Assembly: GCA_012798185.1 (NCBI GenBank)
Contig: JAAZNS010000489.1
Span: 1-10,890 of the forward strand
Direction of reading: 5' to 3'
From: Chloroflexota bacterium
GTDB lineage: Bacteria > Chloroflexota > Anaerolineae > Anaerolineales > UBA4823
DNA: 10,890 nt
Part shown: piece after piece, positions 1-6,172 of the stretch
Layout: each line of letters starts with the position of its first letter
Position numbering within the stretch: position 1 is the stretch's first letter
Program-made: the position numbers and the translations under genes
Notes under the pieces: model-generated
Told to the model about the DNA's origin: nothing
Databases searched by the model: none
What the model saw: the letters and a program-made list of their open reading frames with translations, nothing else

Positions 1-525
1 AGCGCACAAAATTTCCACTGGAAACTTCAGGGCGGTGGGCGAAGAAATATGGCTGAGGAATATCACTTTGGTGCGGCGTGTAACGCCCTGCCAGAATTGG
101 TCTGCTATTTTTGCGGAGGATTGTACCGGCAACGGGATGGGTTGGCGGACGATGTTTGCCCCGGTTTTCTTGCTGATGAATTCCCAGGTGTATTCCATGG
201 CGCCGTATTCGTGGTCGCTGATCAGGATTTCAGCATCTTTGGAGAGTGCCAAAGAGCGGGCGATAATATTCACACCATGGGTTGCATTGGGAACGAATGC
301 CAGGTTATCGGCGGGTGTGTGCAGATAAGCTGCGAGCACCTGACGGGCTTCTTGTATTAAGGATATGATTTCTCTGTTCAGGAATAACACAGGCTGTAAT
401 TCCAGGCGTCGCTGCCAGGCTTGGTATACTTCAAATACTGGCTGGGGACAGGCGCCAAAAGAGCCATGATTAAGGAATATGACGTGAGGGTCGAGGAGAA
501 ATTTGGATTTTAATGTAGTCATCAT
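1..525 (-). CDS. Isopenicillin N epimerase-like class V aminotransferase (partial, C-terminus outside window)
   Basis: The 175 visible residues are the N-terminal part of a PLP-dependent class V aminotransferase of the isopenicillin N epimerase / cysteine-desulfurase-like group. Seen: FLNHGSFG at residues 17-24 (the usual family opening), NATHGVN at 80-86 (the PLP phosphate-binding area), DHEYGAM at 104-110 and SHISSPTALKFP at 158-169. The PLP-binding lysine should lie further on, beyond the window edge, so activity cannot be judged. Two consecutive ATG codons (525-523 and 522-520) give the start. The nearest Shine-Dalgarno-like GGAG is about 14 bases upstream, so the start is only moderately supported. 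Members of this family act as racemases, epimerases, desulfurases or lyases on amino acids, and no beta-lactam genes are visible here. The penicillin-related name should therefore be read as a family label, not a substrate. Upstream lies a minus-strand terminator, so it is probably transcribed on its own. Confidence 0.85.
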   Translation of the reverse strand, partial: MMTTLKSKFLLDPHVIFLNHGSFGACPQPVFEVYQAWQRRLELQPVLFLNREIISLIQEARQVLAAYLHTPADNLAFVPNATHGVNIIARSLALSKDAEILISDHEYGAMEYTWEFISKKTGANIVRQPIPLPVQSSAKIADQFWQGVTRRTKVIFLSHISSPTALKFPVEILCA

Positions 526-597
526 TACGGTTATGCTGCTCCATCCCAGCGGTACATTGGGGTCATTTCGATACGATCAAGATTCAATTATAAAGAT

Positions 598-640
598 AAA
601 AAATGCCTCCTCCATCTTGATTTCTCAAATATGGGGAGGC
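598..640 (-). terminator. Probable rho-independent terminator of the ferritin transcript
   Basis: Read on the minus strand, GCCTCC (640-635) pairs with GGAGGC (610-605), extended by a G-C and a wobble pair. An inner TTGA/TCAA stem (617-620 with 625-628) closes a 4-base loop. The outer stem is followed directly by a run of six T residues (603-598). This is the classic GC stem plus U-tract arrangement for minus-strand transcription. It sits about 175 bases past the ferritin stop and before the epimerase-like gene. Confidence 0.65.
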
Positions 641-713
641 GGTTAGGGATCATCGCTTCAGGTTATCCCAGGGCTTTTGAAATAAACAAAACATTATAAT
701 AAATTTTTATTGG

Positions 714-758
714 CTTCGATAAGCTCGACCAATGAACAGCTGTCTGAGCTTATCGAAG
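714..758. repeat. 13-bp perfect inverted repeat, dispersed-repeat type
   Basis: CTTCGATAAGCTC at 714-726 is the exact reverse complement of GAGCTTATCGAAG at 746-758, separated by 19 bases. The arms can form a 13-bp hairpin. No T-run follows on either strand, so it is not a standard terminator. The arm resembles the 'CTTCGA(C/T)AAGCTCAG' palindromic sequence that recurs between genes in many environmental bacteria; this is recalled from general knowledge and not checked here. Confidence 0.6.
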
Positions 759-768
759 GCAGTTTGTA

Positions 769-794
769 ATCATTGTTTATTTTGTAACAATGAT
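769..794. repeat. 9-bp AT-rich inverted repeat beside ferritin 3' end
   Basis: ATCATTGTT (769-777) and AACAATGAT (786-794) are perfect reverse complements around an 8-base loop. The element lies 21 bases past the ferritin stop codon on the minus strand. It has few G-C pairs and no following T-run, so it may be an mRNA 3'-end stabilising hairpin or a chance structure. Confidence 0.4.
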
Positions 795-815
795 GCCCCA
801 AAAATATTGACGAGA

Positions 816-1310
816 CTAACCTTCGCTGCGCTTGCCAAGCTCGTGGTCCAGCATCAAAATGGCGGTGCCGCGTTCTTCGATGCGTTTCAATTGTTCCACA
901 ATATCCGAGGCATTCTTCTCCTCTTCGACCTGTTCATCGATGAACCATTGCAGCATGATTTGCGAAGGATAATCCTTTTGCTCAAGAGCGGTTTCGTATA
1001 TTTTATTGATCATGCCGGTTACCAGCTGCTCATGCTCATAGGCGTCATTGAAAGCATCCAGAGCGGATTTCCACTCTGCTTTTGGCTGTTCGATGGGCAA
1101 TAAGGTGATCTTTCCGCCGCGGTCGTGGATAAAATCGAAGAATTTTAGGGCATGCTCCTGTTCTTCCTGGGCTTGTACCCTCATCCAGTGGGCAAAACCG
1201 GGCAGGTTTTTCTCTTCAAAAAAAGCTGCCATGGACAAGTACAAATAAGCTGAGAATAGTTCGTTTTTTATTTGTTCATTCATTGCGTTTTGGACTATTA
1301 GGCTGATCAT
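816..1310 (-). CDS. ftnA: Bacterial non-heme ferritin
   Basis: This 164-residue protein is a ferritin of the FtnA type, which oxidises Fe(II) at a di-iron centre and stores the ferric mineral inside a 24-subunit cytoplasmic shell. The ferroxidase residues are all present at the positions used in E. coli FtnA: E17, Y24, E50, H53, E94, Q127 and E130, with W122 also kept. It has the usual length, with four helices plus a short C-terminal helix ending around residue 160. No haem-binding Met at the bacterioferritin position is evident, so it is not called Bfr. The ATG at 1310-1308 is preceded by AGGAGA with about 7 bases of spacing, a strong ribosome binding site; a downstream Met10 has no comparable site. 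It appears to be a single-gene unit with its own promoter (1342-1371) and a terminator-like hairpin downstream. No clear Fur box was recognised. Confidence 0.95.
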   Translation of the reverse strand: MISLIVQNAMNEQIKNELFSAYLYLSMAAFFEEKNLPGFAHWMRVQAQEEQEHALKFFDFIHDRGGKITLLPIEQPKAEWKSALDAFNDAYEHEQLVTGMINKIYETALEQKDYPSQIMLQWFIDEQVEEEKNASDIVEQLKRIEERGTAILMLDHELGKRSEG

Positions 1311-1341
1311 TTTTTTTCTCCTATCTATCTAATACATCCTA

Positions 1342-1371
1342 ATTGTATCCGAATACGCATAATACTTACAA
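1342..1371 (-). promoter_or_regulatory. Candidate promoter of the ferritin gene
   Basis: On the minus strand, TTGTAA (1371-1366) and TACAAT (1347-1342) are separated by 18 bases and resemble sigma-70-type -35 and -10 boxes. The -10 matches five of six consensus positions. The element lies in the 62-base gap between the herA stop and the ferritin start. An imperfect palindrome GTATCCGAATAC (1345-1356 on the plus strand) overlaps the -10 and the spacer and could be an operator. No experimental support is available. Confidence 0.4.
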
Positions 1372-1372
1372 G

Positions 1373-3076
1373 CTAAAAACCCAATTCTTCTATTAATCTT
1401 TTATCAGAAATATCTGAATTATCCCTTCCCAGCAGGTCGCGCCAGAACTGTTGGTCGTAACGCCGGGAGCGGATCGGCAGGGGCATGGGTACTCCCCAAC
1501 CCAGAAGCAGCACTTCTTCTTTGGGCTGCAAGCGCGCCAGCATGCCGCGTAGGGCGTCCCGGCTTGCCAAACCGGAAAGCACGGCGTGAATATCATCATC
1601 ATCCCCCAGCCAGCCGGAAATGCGTGTTCCTAATTGCGACATAACCTCATCATAAATTTGAGAGGGGCGCTGGTCGACGATCAAAAGGGTAACGTAATAT
1701 TTTCGCATCTCGCGGGCGATGGCGCTGAAGGTGGTTTGGGATGCCATGATTGGGTTGAGTAATTTATGGGCTTCTTCGAGCACGATCACCAGTGGTCTGG
1801 GTTCGCCTTTTTTTGTGGAGCGGTACTGGTTGGTGCGTTTTTCCCAGGCATCCCGAATGCGACGGGTAAGCAAGTTGCTGACCAGCAGGTAATCAAGATC
1901 AGTTTCAAAGTCGCCAAACGAAAGCACAATATGTTGCCCGGCTTCCAGCGCTTTGATGATCTCACTCACACTATCGGCAGCTGGTTTTTCGAGAATATAT
2001 TTGCTATTAAACAGACGGTTTAATTTAGAATGCAGACTTTGGGCAGCATTAACATTGACTCCGGCTTCATTAGCCCATGCCGCCACACTGCCAGGGGCAG
2101 GCACTTTTTTGCCTTCATCATTTTCGATGGTCGCTTCATATTTCATTTCACGGAAGGCGGAAAACCAACCCTCCTTTCCAAAACTATTGACCAGTGCTTC
2201 TAAAGTAGTGGGAGTGGTCTCTTTGAGGTTAAGCTCACGGGTGAGCAGCTCAATATCTTCAGGCTGGATATCTTTCATAGCGATTTCTAGGTTGAAATCT
2301 GGCATATAACCACGAATTTGTGTTCCTTGCCCTAGCCCTACTACGCGCACCCTGCTGGGGAAACGCGTGCGCAGACCAACCACCGGCAGCCCTGTATCTG
2401 AGGCGGTATCGTCCAACCCGTATTCATTATGCATATCGAAAACCAGCACAGAAGCACGGTTGTAGTGGATCAACCCTGCCAGGATAATCCGGGTAAGGAA
2501 GGATTTCCCTGTGCCGGTTGCACCAAAAATACCTGAAGAGCGAAGGATGAATTTATCCAGATTAATGCAAACTGGATGAGCTTGCTCGCGGGTAAAGCCA
2601 ATAACGAAATTTCCAGGAGTTTCGGGTTTGCCGAATATCTCAGCAATATCTCCCGGTGATGCCAGCCTTACCGGGGCGTGATGGGGAGGCACCGTTTTCA
2701 CGGGCAGCAGGCTGGGTGCATTATCCTTGGTTTTTTCAACCCAGGCTTGATATCCGGGATCATCAAATTCCGGACCAGTTTCAAGCATCAAAGCGGGCAT
2801 CACATCCAGGTTGGTGAAAAGCGTCTGCCCATGCAACAGCTTTGCCAGATCAGGTTTCAATCGGGTTTCACTTTGTTCATCGGCAAAGCGTGGGTCAGTT
2901 GCTCCTAATCTGATATCGGTTACCAGCCCATAAAACTGCCAGTTACCGCTTTTTATAACCACAAAGGCGCCCTCTTGTACCTGCTCGGGTGGAATCGAAA
3001 GGCGGACGATGAAATTTTCTTTTAATCCGCCGCCGACAAGATAACCGATCGATTCTTGATTTTGATCTGAATTCAT
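1373..3076 (-). CDS. herA: HerA-type DNA translocase/helicase ATPase
   Basis: This is a 567-residue FtsK-HerA superfamily ATPase, expected to form a hexameric ring that pumps duplex DNA to its partner nuclease NurA. Seen, numbering from the ATG at 3076: an N-terminal HAS-barrel (about 10-60) with IGYLVGG and FYGLVTDI; a Pro-rich linker (VPPHHAPVRLASPGDI, 129-144); Walker A GATGTGKS (185-192); VLVFDMHNEYG after it (211-221); Walker B LVIVLEEAH (429-437); an arginine-finger-like REMRKYYV (455-462); and the sensor-like VDQRPSQ (467-473). A longer TTG start at 3094 is possible, but the ATG has AAGGAA about 9 bases upstream and the TTG has no such site. It is the last gene of the nurA operon, 25 bases after the HAS-protein stop. 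Family knowledge gives the repair role. Defence use of HerA is known in other contexts, but the neighbours here do not suggest it. Confidence 0.93.
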   Translation of the reverse strand: MNSDQNQESIGYLVGGGLKENFIVRLSIPPEQVQEGAFVVIKSGNWQFYGLVTDIRLGATDPRFADEQSETRLKPDLAKLLHGQTLFTNLDVMPALMLETGPEFDDPGYQAWVEKTKDNAPSLLPVKTVPPHHAPVRLASPGDIAEIFGKPETPGNFVIGFTREQAHPVCINLDKFILRSSGIFGATGTGKSFLTRIILAGLIHYNRASVLVFDMHNEYGLDDTASDTGLPVVGLRTRFPSRVRVVGLGQGTQIRGYMPDFNLEIAMKDIQPEDIELLTRELNLKETTPTTLEALVNSFGKEGWFSAFREMKYEATIENDEGKKVPAPGSVAAWANEAGVNVNAAQSLHSKLNRLFNSKYILEKPAADSVSEIIKALEAGQHIVLSFGDFETDLDYLLVSNLLTRRIRDAWEKRTNQYRSTKKGEPRPLVIVLEEAHKLLNPIMASQTTFSAIAREMRKYYVTLLIVDQRPSQIYDEVMSQLGTRISGWLGDDDDIHAVLSGLASRDALRGMLARLQPKEEVLLLGWGVPMPLPIRSRRYDQQFWRDLLGRDNSDISDKRLIEELGF

Positions 3077-3083
3077 GATTTGT

Positions 3084-3089
3084 CGTTCC
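3084..3089 (-). promoter_or_regulatory. Ribosome binding site deciding the herA start
   Basis: AAGGAA on the minus strand lies 7 to 8 bases before the ATG at 3076-3074. It falls inside the first codons of the alternative TTG frame starting at 3094, which itself lacks a Shine-Dalgarno sequence. This favours the shorter 567-residue HerA. Confidence 0.6.
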
Positions 3090-3101
3090 TTCAATGCAAT
3101 G

Positions 3102-3707
3102 TTATTCAGGTAAGATATCGTTTAGTGCGCCGAGTAAAGAAATCAACGCTGGGTAATCGTCTCTTAAAAGCGTGATCAATTCCTGAGTGGCTTGGTCGAT
3201 CCAATGCGGATTTCCTGCTTTTATGTGAGCCTGATGGGCTTGTTGAATGTGAGCTGCAAGCAGCTCGGAAACAGAAATTTCCATTGAATGTAATATATGC
3301 CGAAAATAACCAAAATGTCCGCTGGAGGTGAATAGACGTAATTCCTCGTCATCACAAAGATAAATATTATCCATACTTAGAGGCGGGCGGGGAGGCAGCA
3401 GGTGTGATATACGTATATTTTGCCGGTAACCCACTGCTAAGACGCTGAATTCGAGAGGTACATTGCGGTTCAGACGGTTATCAGCAATGACTTGTTCATC
3501 GATATTATCTAATGACACCAATTGACGCACCAGTCCGTCATCATCGATATGGATATCGAAGATCAACCCATAAATATGATAGTCGTTATCAAGAGGTACT
3601 CGCACCATGGCACCAAAGGCAGGCAGTTCAGTTTTGGCTGCCTGGCAGCCCACCACAAACCTGCTGATATCGGCGCGCAGCAATCTTCCAATTTCCAATG
3701 CTTTCAT
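3102..3707 (-). CDS. Stand-alone HAS-barrel protein between NurA and HerA (HerA N-terminal paralogue without ATPase)
   Basis: This 201-residue protein has no Walker motifs. Its N-terminal half resembles the N-terminus of the HerA encoded just downstream. IGRLLRADISRFVVG (6-20) matches HerA's IGYLVGG region, FGAMVRV followed by IYGLIFDI (31-52) matches GAFVVIK and FYGLVTDI, and LLPPRPPL (103-110) followed by DDEEL (119-123) aligns with the VPPHHAPV and SPGDI linker. Residues 135-200 look helical and have no clear counterpart in HerA. HAS barrels in HerA mediate ring assembly and NurA contact, so this protein could be an adaptor or cap in a NurA-HerA complex; that role is inferred. Its ATG (3707-3705) overlaps the nurA stop by 4 bases (ATGA), and the upstream Shine-Dalgarno is weak. 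Its translation is therefore probably coupled to nurA. No enzyme activity is suggested by the sequence. Confidence 0.75.
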   Translation of the reverse strand: MKALEIGRLLRADISRFVVGCQAAKTELPAFGAMVRVPLDNDYHIYGLIFDIHIDDDGLVRQLVSLDNIDEQVIADNRLNRNVPLEFSVLAVGYRQNIRISHLLPPRPPLSMDNIYLCDDEELRLFTSSGHFGYFRHILHSMEISVSELLAAHIQQAHQAHIKAGNPHWIDQATQELITLLRDDYPALISLLGALNDILPE

Positions 3708-4885
3708 CTTTTATATCTTGTCCTTCCTGGTCGATTTTTCCAAAATTGTTTATGCGAGCGATCTGAAATTGAAACGCCCCGTCTCCGCAATTCAAAAGCG
3801 ACCATTTGATCGATTTGTTCCTTTTCCTGAAAAGTTACTAAAGCAATTTCATGGGCGCGATGCAAAACGTAAGGGTATGCATTGCTGCCCAGAATGCTGC
3901 ATTGTTTCATCAGTGCAGCTTGCAGAGAATCGATTGCTTGAGAATCTTGAGCAACCCAGCCTGGGATTTCGATGCGAGCCAGCCAGGGTTTTCCCGCTGA
4001 GCTGACATTCAAATAAAAGAAATGTGTCTGATTGTTATCATCCAAGGCTGATGTGGAAATGGATTGCTTTTGAAATATCGCCGAACGCGCTCCAGGTTTT
4101 AAAATTTCGTTGAACAGGTCATGGTCTGAAACGCCATGCAGGGGACGAAAGTTTTTGAAATTATTGATATCTGCCTTGGAGGCTTCGGTTAATTCCAACA
4201 TACGAATGACCAGGTTTTCACCGGGATTGTCCACAAAGCCTGCCGGGTAAACTTTTAGATTTTGCAGCTTGTATAAAATTTTTTGGTATTCCGATTGCTG
4301 CTTATTCAATTCGGATTTATCGCTTGCGGTTTCAGCCCCCCAAAATTCTAATGGACCATCGGTCAGAGAAATAACGGGAGGATGTAAGCTCTCTGCCAAT
4401 TCGATAATAACTTTTCGTTCCTCCATATCCCGTAACAGTGCCAATCGAGCTTCACTGATTACGCCTTCAAGGGTAAAAAGTTGATCATCATAGAGTAATT
4501 CGGATCGGGTAAATGTTTGTGGTGCCTCAGATTGAGAAGAAGCGGTGATGATGGCACCGATATTTATCAAGGCATACTGAACTTCGGAATGTCGGTCATA
4601 ATTGATTTGTGACCCGTCCACAGCAATCATTGTGACAGGGGTTTTAAGATCAGGGAGCAGGTGATGATATGTGAGGTGTTCCCGAACTGGTTTCGCGCAG
4701 CGTAATGCAGAATTATATCGAAGAGCTTCGCCAATTTTTTGCTGTAATTCGATAATTTTATGATCATACGCATCCAATATTTCCAGTGCTTTGATTCGTC
4801 GGTCTTGATAAACTCTTTCCCTTTGGAGGGCGTTTTCTCCCATTTCTTTTATTTCACTGCGGACTTCTTGAAAATTGACCGGCAC
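3704..4885 (-). CDS. nurA: NurA nuclease (DNA end-processing partner of HerA)
   Basis: This 393-residue protein fits the NurA domain, an RNase H-like Mn-dependent 5'-3' nuclease that resects DNA ends together with HerA. Seen: a helical N-terminus (about 1-60); the catalytic strand MIAVDGSQI (86-94) with D90; SLTDGPLEFW (173-182) with D176; AGFVDNPGENLVIRML (215-230) with D219; and YPYVLHRAHEIA (337-348) with H345. These are the conserved acidic and histidine positions of the family, so the enzyme looks active. The start is GTG (4885-4883), supported by GAGGGA about 5 bases upstream. It is the first gene of the operon, and its stop overlaps the start of the HAS-barrel gene by 4 bases. A candidate promoter lies at 4995-5023 and a strong hairpin at 4940-4969, in what would be its leader. 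In archaea the pair works with Mre11-Rad50, which are not in this window. Confidence 0.9.
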   Translation of the reverse strand: MPVNFQEVRSEIKEMGENALQRERVYQDRRIKALEILDAYDHKIIELQQKIGEALRYNSALRCAKPVREHLTYHHLLPDLKTPVTMIAVDGSQINYDRHSEVQYALINIGAIITASSQSEAPQTFTRSELLYDDQLFTLEGVISEARLALLRDMEERKVIIELAESLHPPVISLTDGPLEFWGAETASDKSELNKQQSEYQKILYKLQNLKVYPAGFVDNPGENLVIRMLELTEASKADINNFKNFRPLHGVSDHDLFNEILKPGARSAIFQKQSISTSALDDNNQTHFFYLNVSSAGKPWLARIEIPGWVAQDSQAIDSLQAALMKQCSILGSNAYPYVLHRAHEIALVTFQEKEQIDQMVAFELRRRGVSISDRSHKQFWKNRPGRTRYKR

Positions 4886-4939
4886 TTTTTCCCTCGCTGG
4901 AATTGATAAGATCTGTAATTATGCGGAAAAACTTTCCTT

Positions 4940-4969
4940 GAAAAATGGATTTAAAAATCCGATTTTTTC
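4940..4969. repeat. AT-rich hairpin in the nurA leader
   Basis: GGATTT (4947-4952) and AAATCC (4955-4960) form a perfect 6-bp arm pair around AA. With one bulged G (4961), the pairing extends through TAAAAA against ATTTTT-type flanks. A T-rich or A-rich tail follows on both strands, so the structure resembles a short bidirectional terminator or attenuator. It lies between the candidate nurA promoter and the nurA start codon. Confidence 0.45.
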
Positions 4970-4994
4970 ACTTAGGAACAATACGTTTTTAATA

Positions 4995-5023
4995 CTTATA
5001 GAACAGAATTGCCTTAATCGCAA
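4995..5023 (-). promoter_or_regulatory. Candidate promoter of the nurA-HAS-herA operon
   Basis: On the minus strand, TTGCGA (5023-5018) and TATAAG (5000-4995) are separated by exactly 17 bases and resemble -35 and -10 boxes (4/6 and 5/6 matches). The predicted leader would be about 100 bases long and include the hairpin at 4940-4969. Confidence 0.4.
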
Positions 5024-5037
5024 TGGATATGTAAATT
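5009..5037 (+). promoter_or_regulatory. Candidate promoter of the GNAT-EamA pair
   Basis: TTGCCT (5009-5014) and TAAATT (5032-5037), 17 bases apart, give modest 4/6 matches each. It overlaps the divergent nurA promoter candidate. A TACAAT at 5061-5066 is a better -10 but lacks a suitable -35. The choice is uncertain. Confidence 0.25.
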
Positions 5038-5111
5038 CCGAACATTTGTTTTGAATATTCTACAATCGGACTTTCCAGTGCGCAAGGGCAAATGATTAAA
5101 AAGGGTGTAAA

Positions 5112-6143
5112 ATGGGTGCATTCCTAATAAATTATCACCTTACGATGACCGCGCCTCAAAAATCGCTGCCTGCTTCTCTGGTAAAAGCCCACTTGCGTCC
5201 TATCGATGCGCAGCGGGATTTGAATCAAATTGCCGATTTGATCGAACTATGCTTTTCGGATACCATCGATCCAGATGGAGAAAGTTATATTCGGCATATG
5301 CGCAAGGCAGCTAAAAACACCTCTTATTTAAACTGGGCAGGTTCTTTTGGGGAACAAGCGCCGTTTCCTACCTCGGGTTACGTATGGGAAAATGAAGGGA
5401 AAATCATTGGAAATTTAACCCTGATACTTGTTCAGCGCCATCCGCACCTTCTTTATCTTATTGCTAATGTAGCAGTCCATCCAGATTTCCGCCGACAGGG
5501 CATTGCGCGCCAATTAACCATAACTGCTCTAGAACACGCCCGGCAGCGCAAAGCAGAAGCGGTCTGGCTGCATGTACGCGAAGAGAACTTGGGTGCATAT
5601 GAATTATATAAATCGCTGGGTTTTAAAGAACGAGCCCGGCGTTCGACCTGGTATTTCACCGGAAAAACAGACCCAATTACAGAACCATTGAGCAACCGCT
5701 TACGCTCATTCACCCAGCCGGCAGTTACATGGCGGATGGACTCCGATTGGCTGCTCCAGCAGAAATGGCTGGAAATCAGCTATCCACATGAGCTTCGCTG
5801 GCATCTTGCACTGAAAACGAATCTAATGAAACCTGGGCTGTTGGCTGCAATTTACCGGATGTTCGTGGATGCCCGCGTTCAACATTGGTGCGCCCGCTAT
5901 AAGGATAGAGTGTTGGGGGTTTTATCCTGGCAGGCTACTTCAAATTTCGCGGATCATTTATGGCTGGCTGTAGATCCAGATCATGAAGAAATCGCTGCTT
6001 ACCGACTGTTGAGTTACGTCACCGAGAAATTAAAAAGAAAACGCCCTCTGGCTTTAGATTATCCGGCAGGGAGAATTCCCCAGGCGATTCAATCGGCGGG
6101 TTTTCACCTTAATCAAACCCTGGTCTGGATGGACACGGTTTAA
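5112..6143 (+). CDS. Tandem GNAT N-acetyltransferase
   Basis: This is a 343-residue cytoplasmic acetyltransferase of the GNAT superfamily, which transfers an acetyl group from acetyl-CoA to an unidentified amine. The first domain (about 25-185) carries the acetyl-CoA signature: IANVAVHPDFRRQGIARQL (117-135), with RRQGIA as the pyrophosphate-binding loop, then ENLGAYELYKSLGFKE (158-173). The second half (about 205-343) repeats the fold pattern with GVLSWQ (269-274), HLWLAVDPDHEE (282-293) and IQSAGFHLNQTLVWM (326-340). It lacks the R/Q-x-x-G-x-G/A loop, so it looks like a degenerate second GNAT domain. The start at 5112 has AAGGG 6 bases upstream; a second in-frame Met at 5145 has no such site. 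The EamA gene follows after 29 bases, so the two are probably co-transcribed. Family tandem GNATs include mycothiol synthase-like enzymes, but substrate identity cannot be inferred. Confidence 0.88.
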   Translation: MGAFLINYHLTMTAPQKSLPASLVKAHLRPIDAQRDLNQIADLIELCFSDTIDPDGESYIRHMRKAAKNTSYLNWAGSFGEQAPFPTSGYVWENEGKIIGNLTLILVQRHPHLLYLIANVAVHPDFRRQGIARQLTITALEHARQRKAEAVWLHVREENLGAYELYKSLGFKERARRSTWYFTGKTDPITEPLSNRLRSFTQPAVTWRMDSDWLLQQKWLEISYPHELRWHLALKTNLMKPGLLAAIYRMFVDARVQHWCARYKDRVLGVLSWQATSNFADHLWLAVDPDHEEIAAYRLLSYVTEKLKRKRPLALDYPAGRIPQAIQSAGFHLNQTLVWMDTV

Positions 6144-6172
6144 TTCCTTAGGAAAGGAATGGATTTTGAGCA

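Larger units (their letters stand above)
526..815. other. Gene-free intergenic region with stacked inverted repeats
   Basis: No convincing coding sequence is seen here; the short frames lack ribosome binding sites and family features. The region separates the ferritin stop (816) from the epimerase-like start (525), both on the minus strand. It contains, in ferritin transcription order, a 9-bp AT-rich inverted repeat (769-794), a 13-bp perfect inverted repeat (714-758) and a terminator-like hairpin with T-run (598-640). An AT-rich stretch lies at 680-711. A TATAAT-like hexamer on the minus strand at 587-592, just after the terminator, could be the -10 element for the epimerase-like gene, but no good -35 partner is visible. 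Confidence 0.7.

Noticed and set aside
35..360. Two overlapping plus-strand open frames of about 100 codons
   Set aside because: They lie antisense to the epimerase-like gene, which has clear family motifs. They have no ribosome binding site and no recognisable features.
732..1103. Plus-strand frame of 123 codons starting in the 714-758 repeat loop
   Set aside because: Mostly antisense to the ferritin gene, whose ferroxidase residues are all in place; its hydrophobic stretches come from the complementary strand.
3077..3094. Longer HerA start at TTG 3094
   Set aside because: No Shine-Dalgarno before the TTG, whereas the ATG at 3076 has AAGGAA at a suitable distance and the protein then begins just before the HAS-barrel.
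1373..4885. Anti-phage defence island built on HerA
   Set aside because: Defence HerA systems carry Sir2, DUF4297 or similar effectors. Here the partner is a canonical NurA, and the neighbours are metabolic or transport genes with no mobile-element signs.
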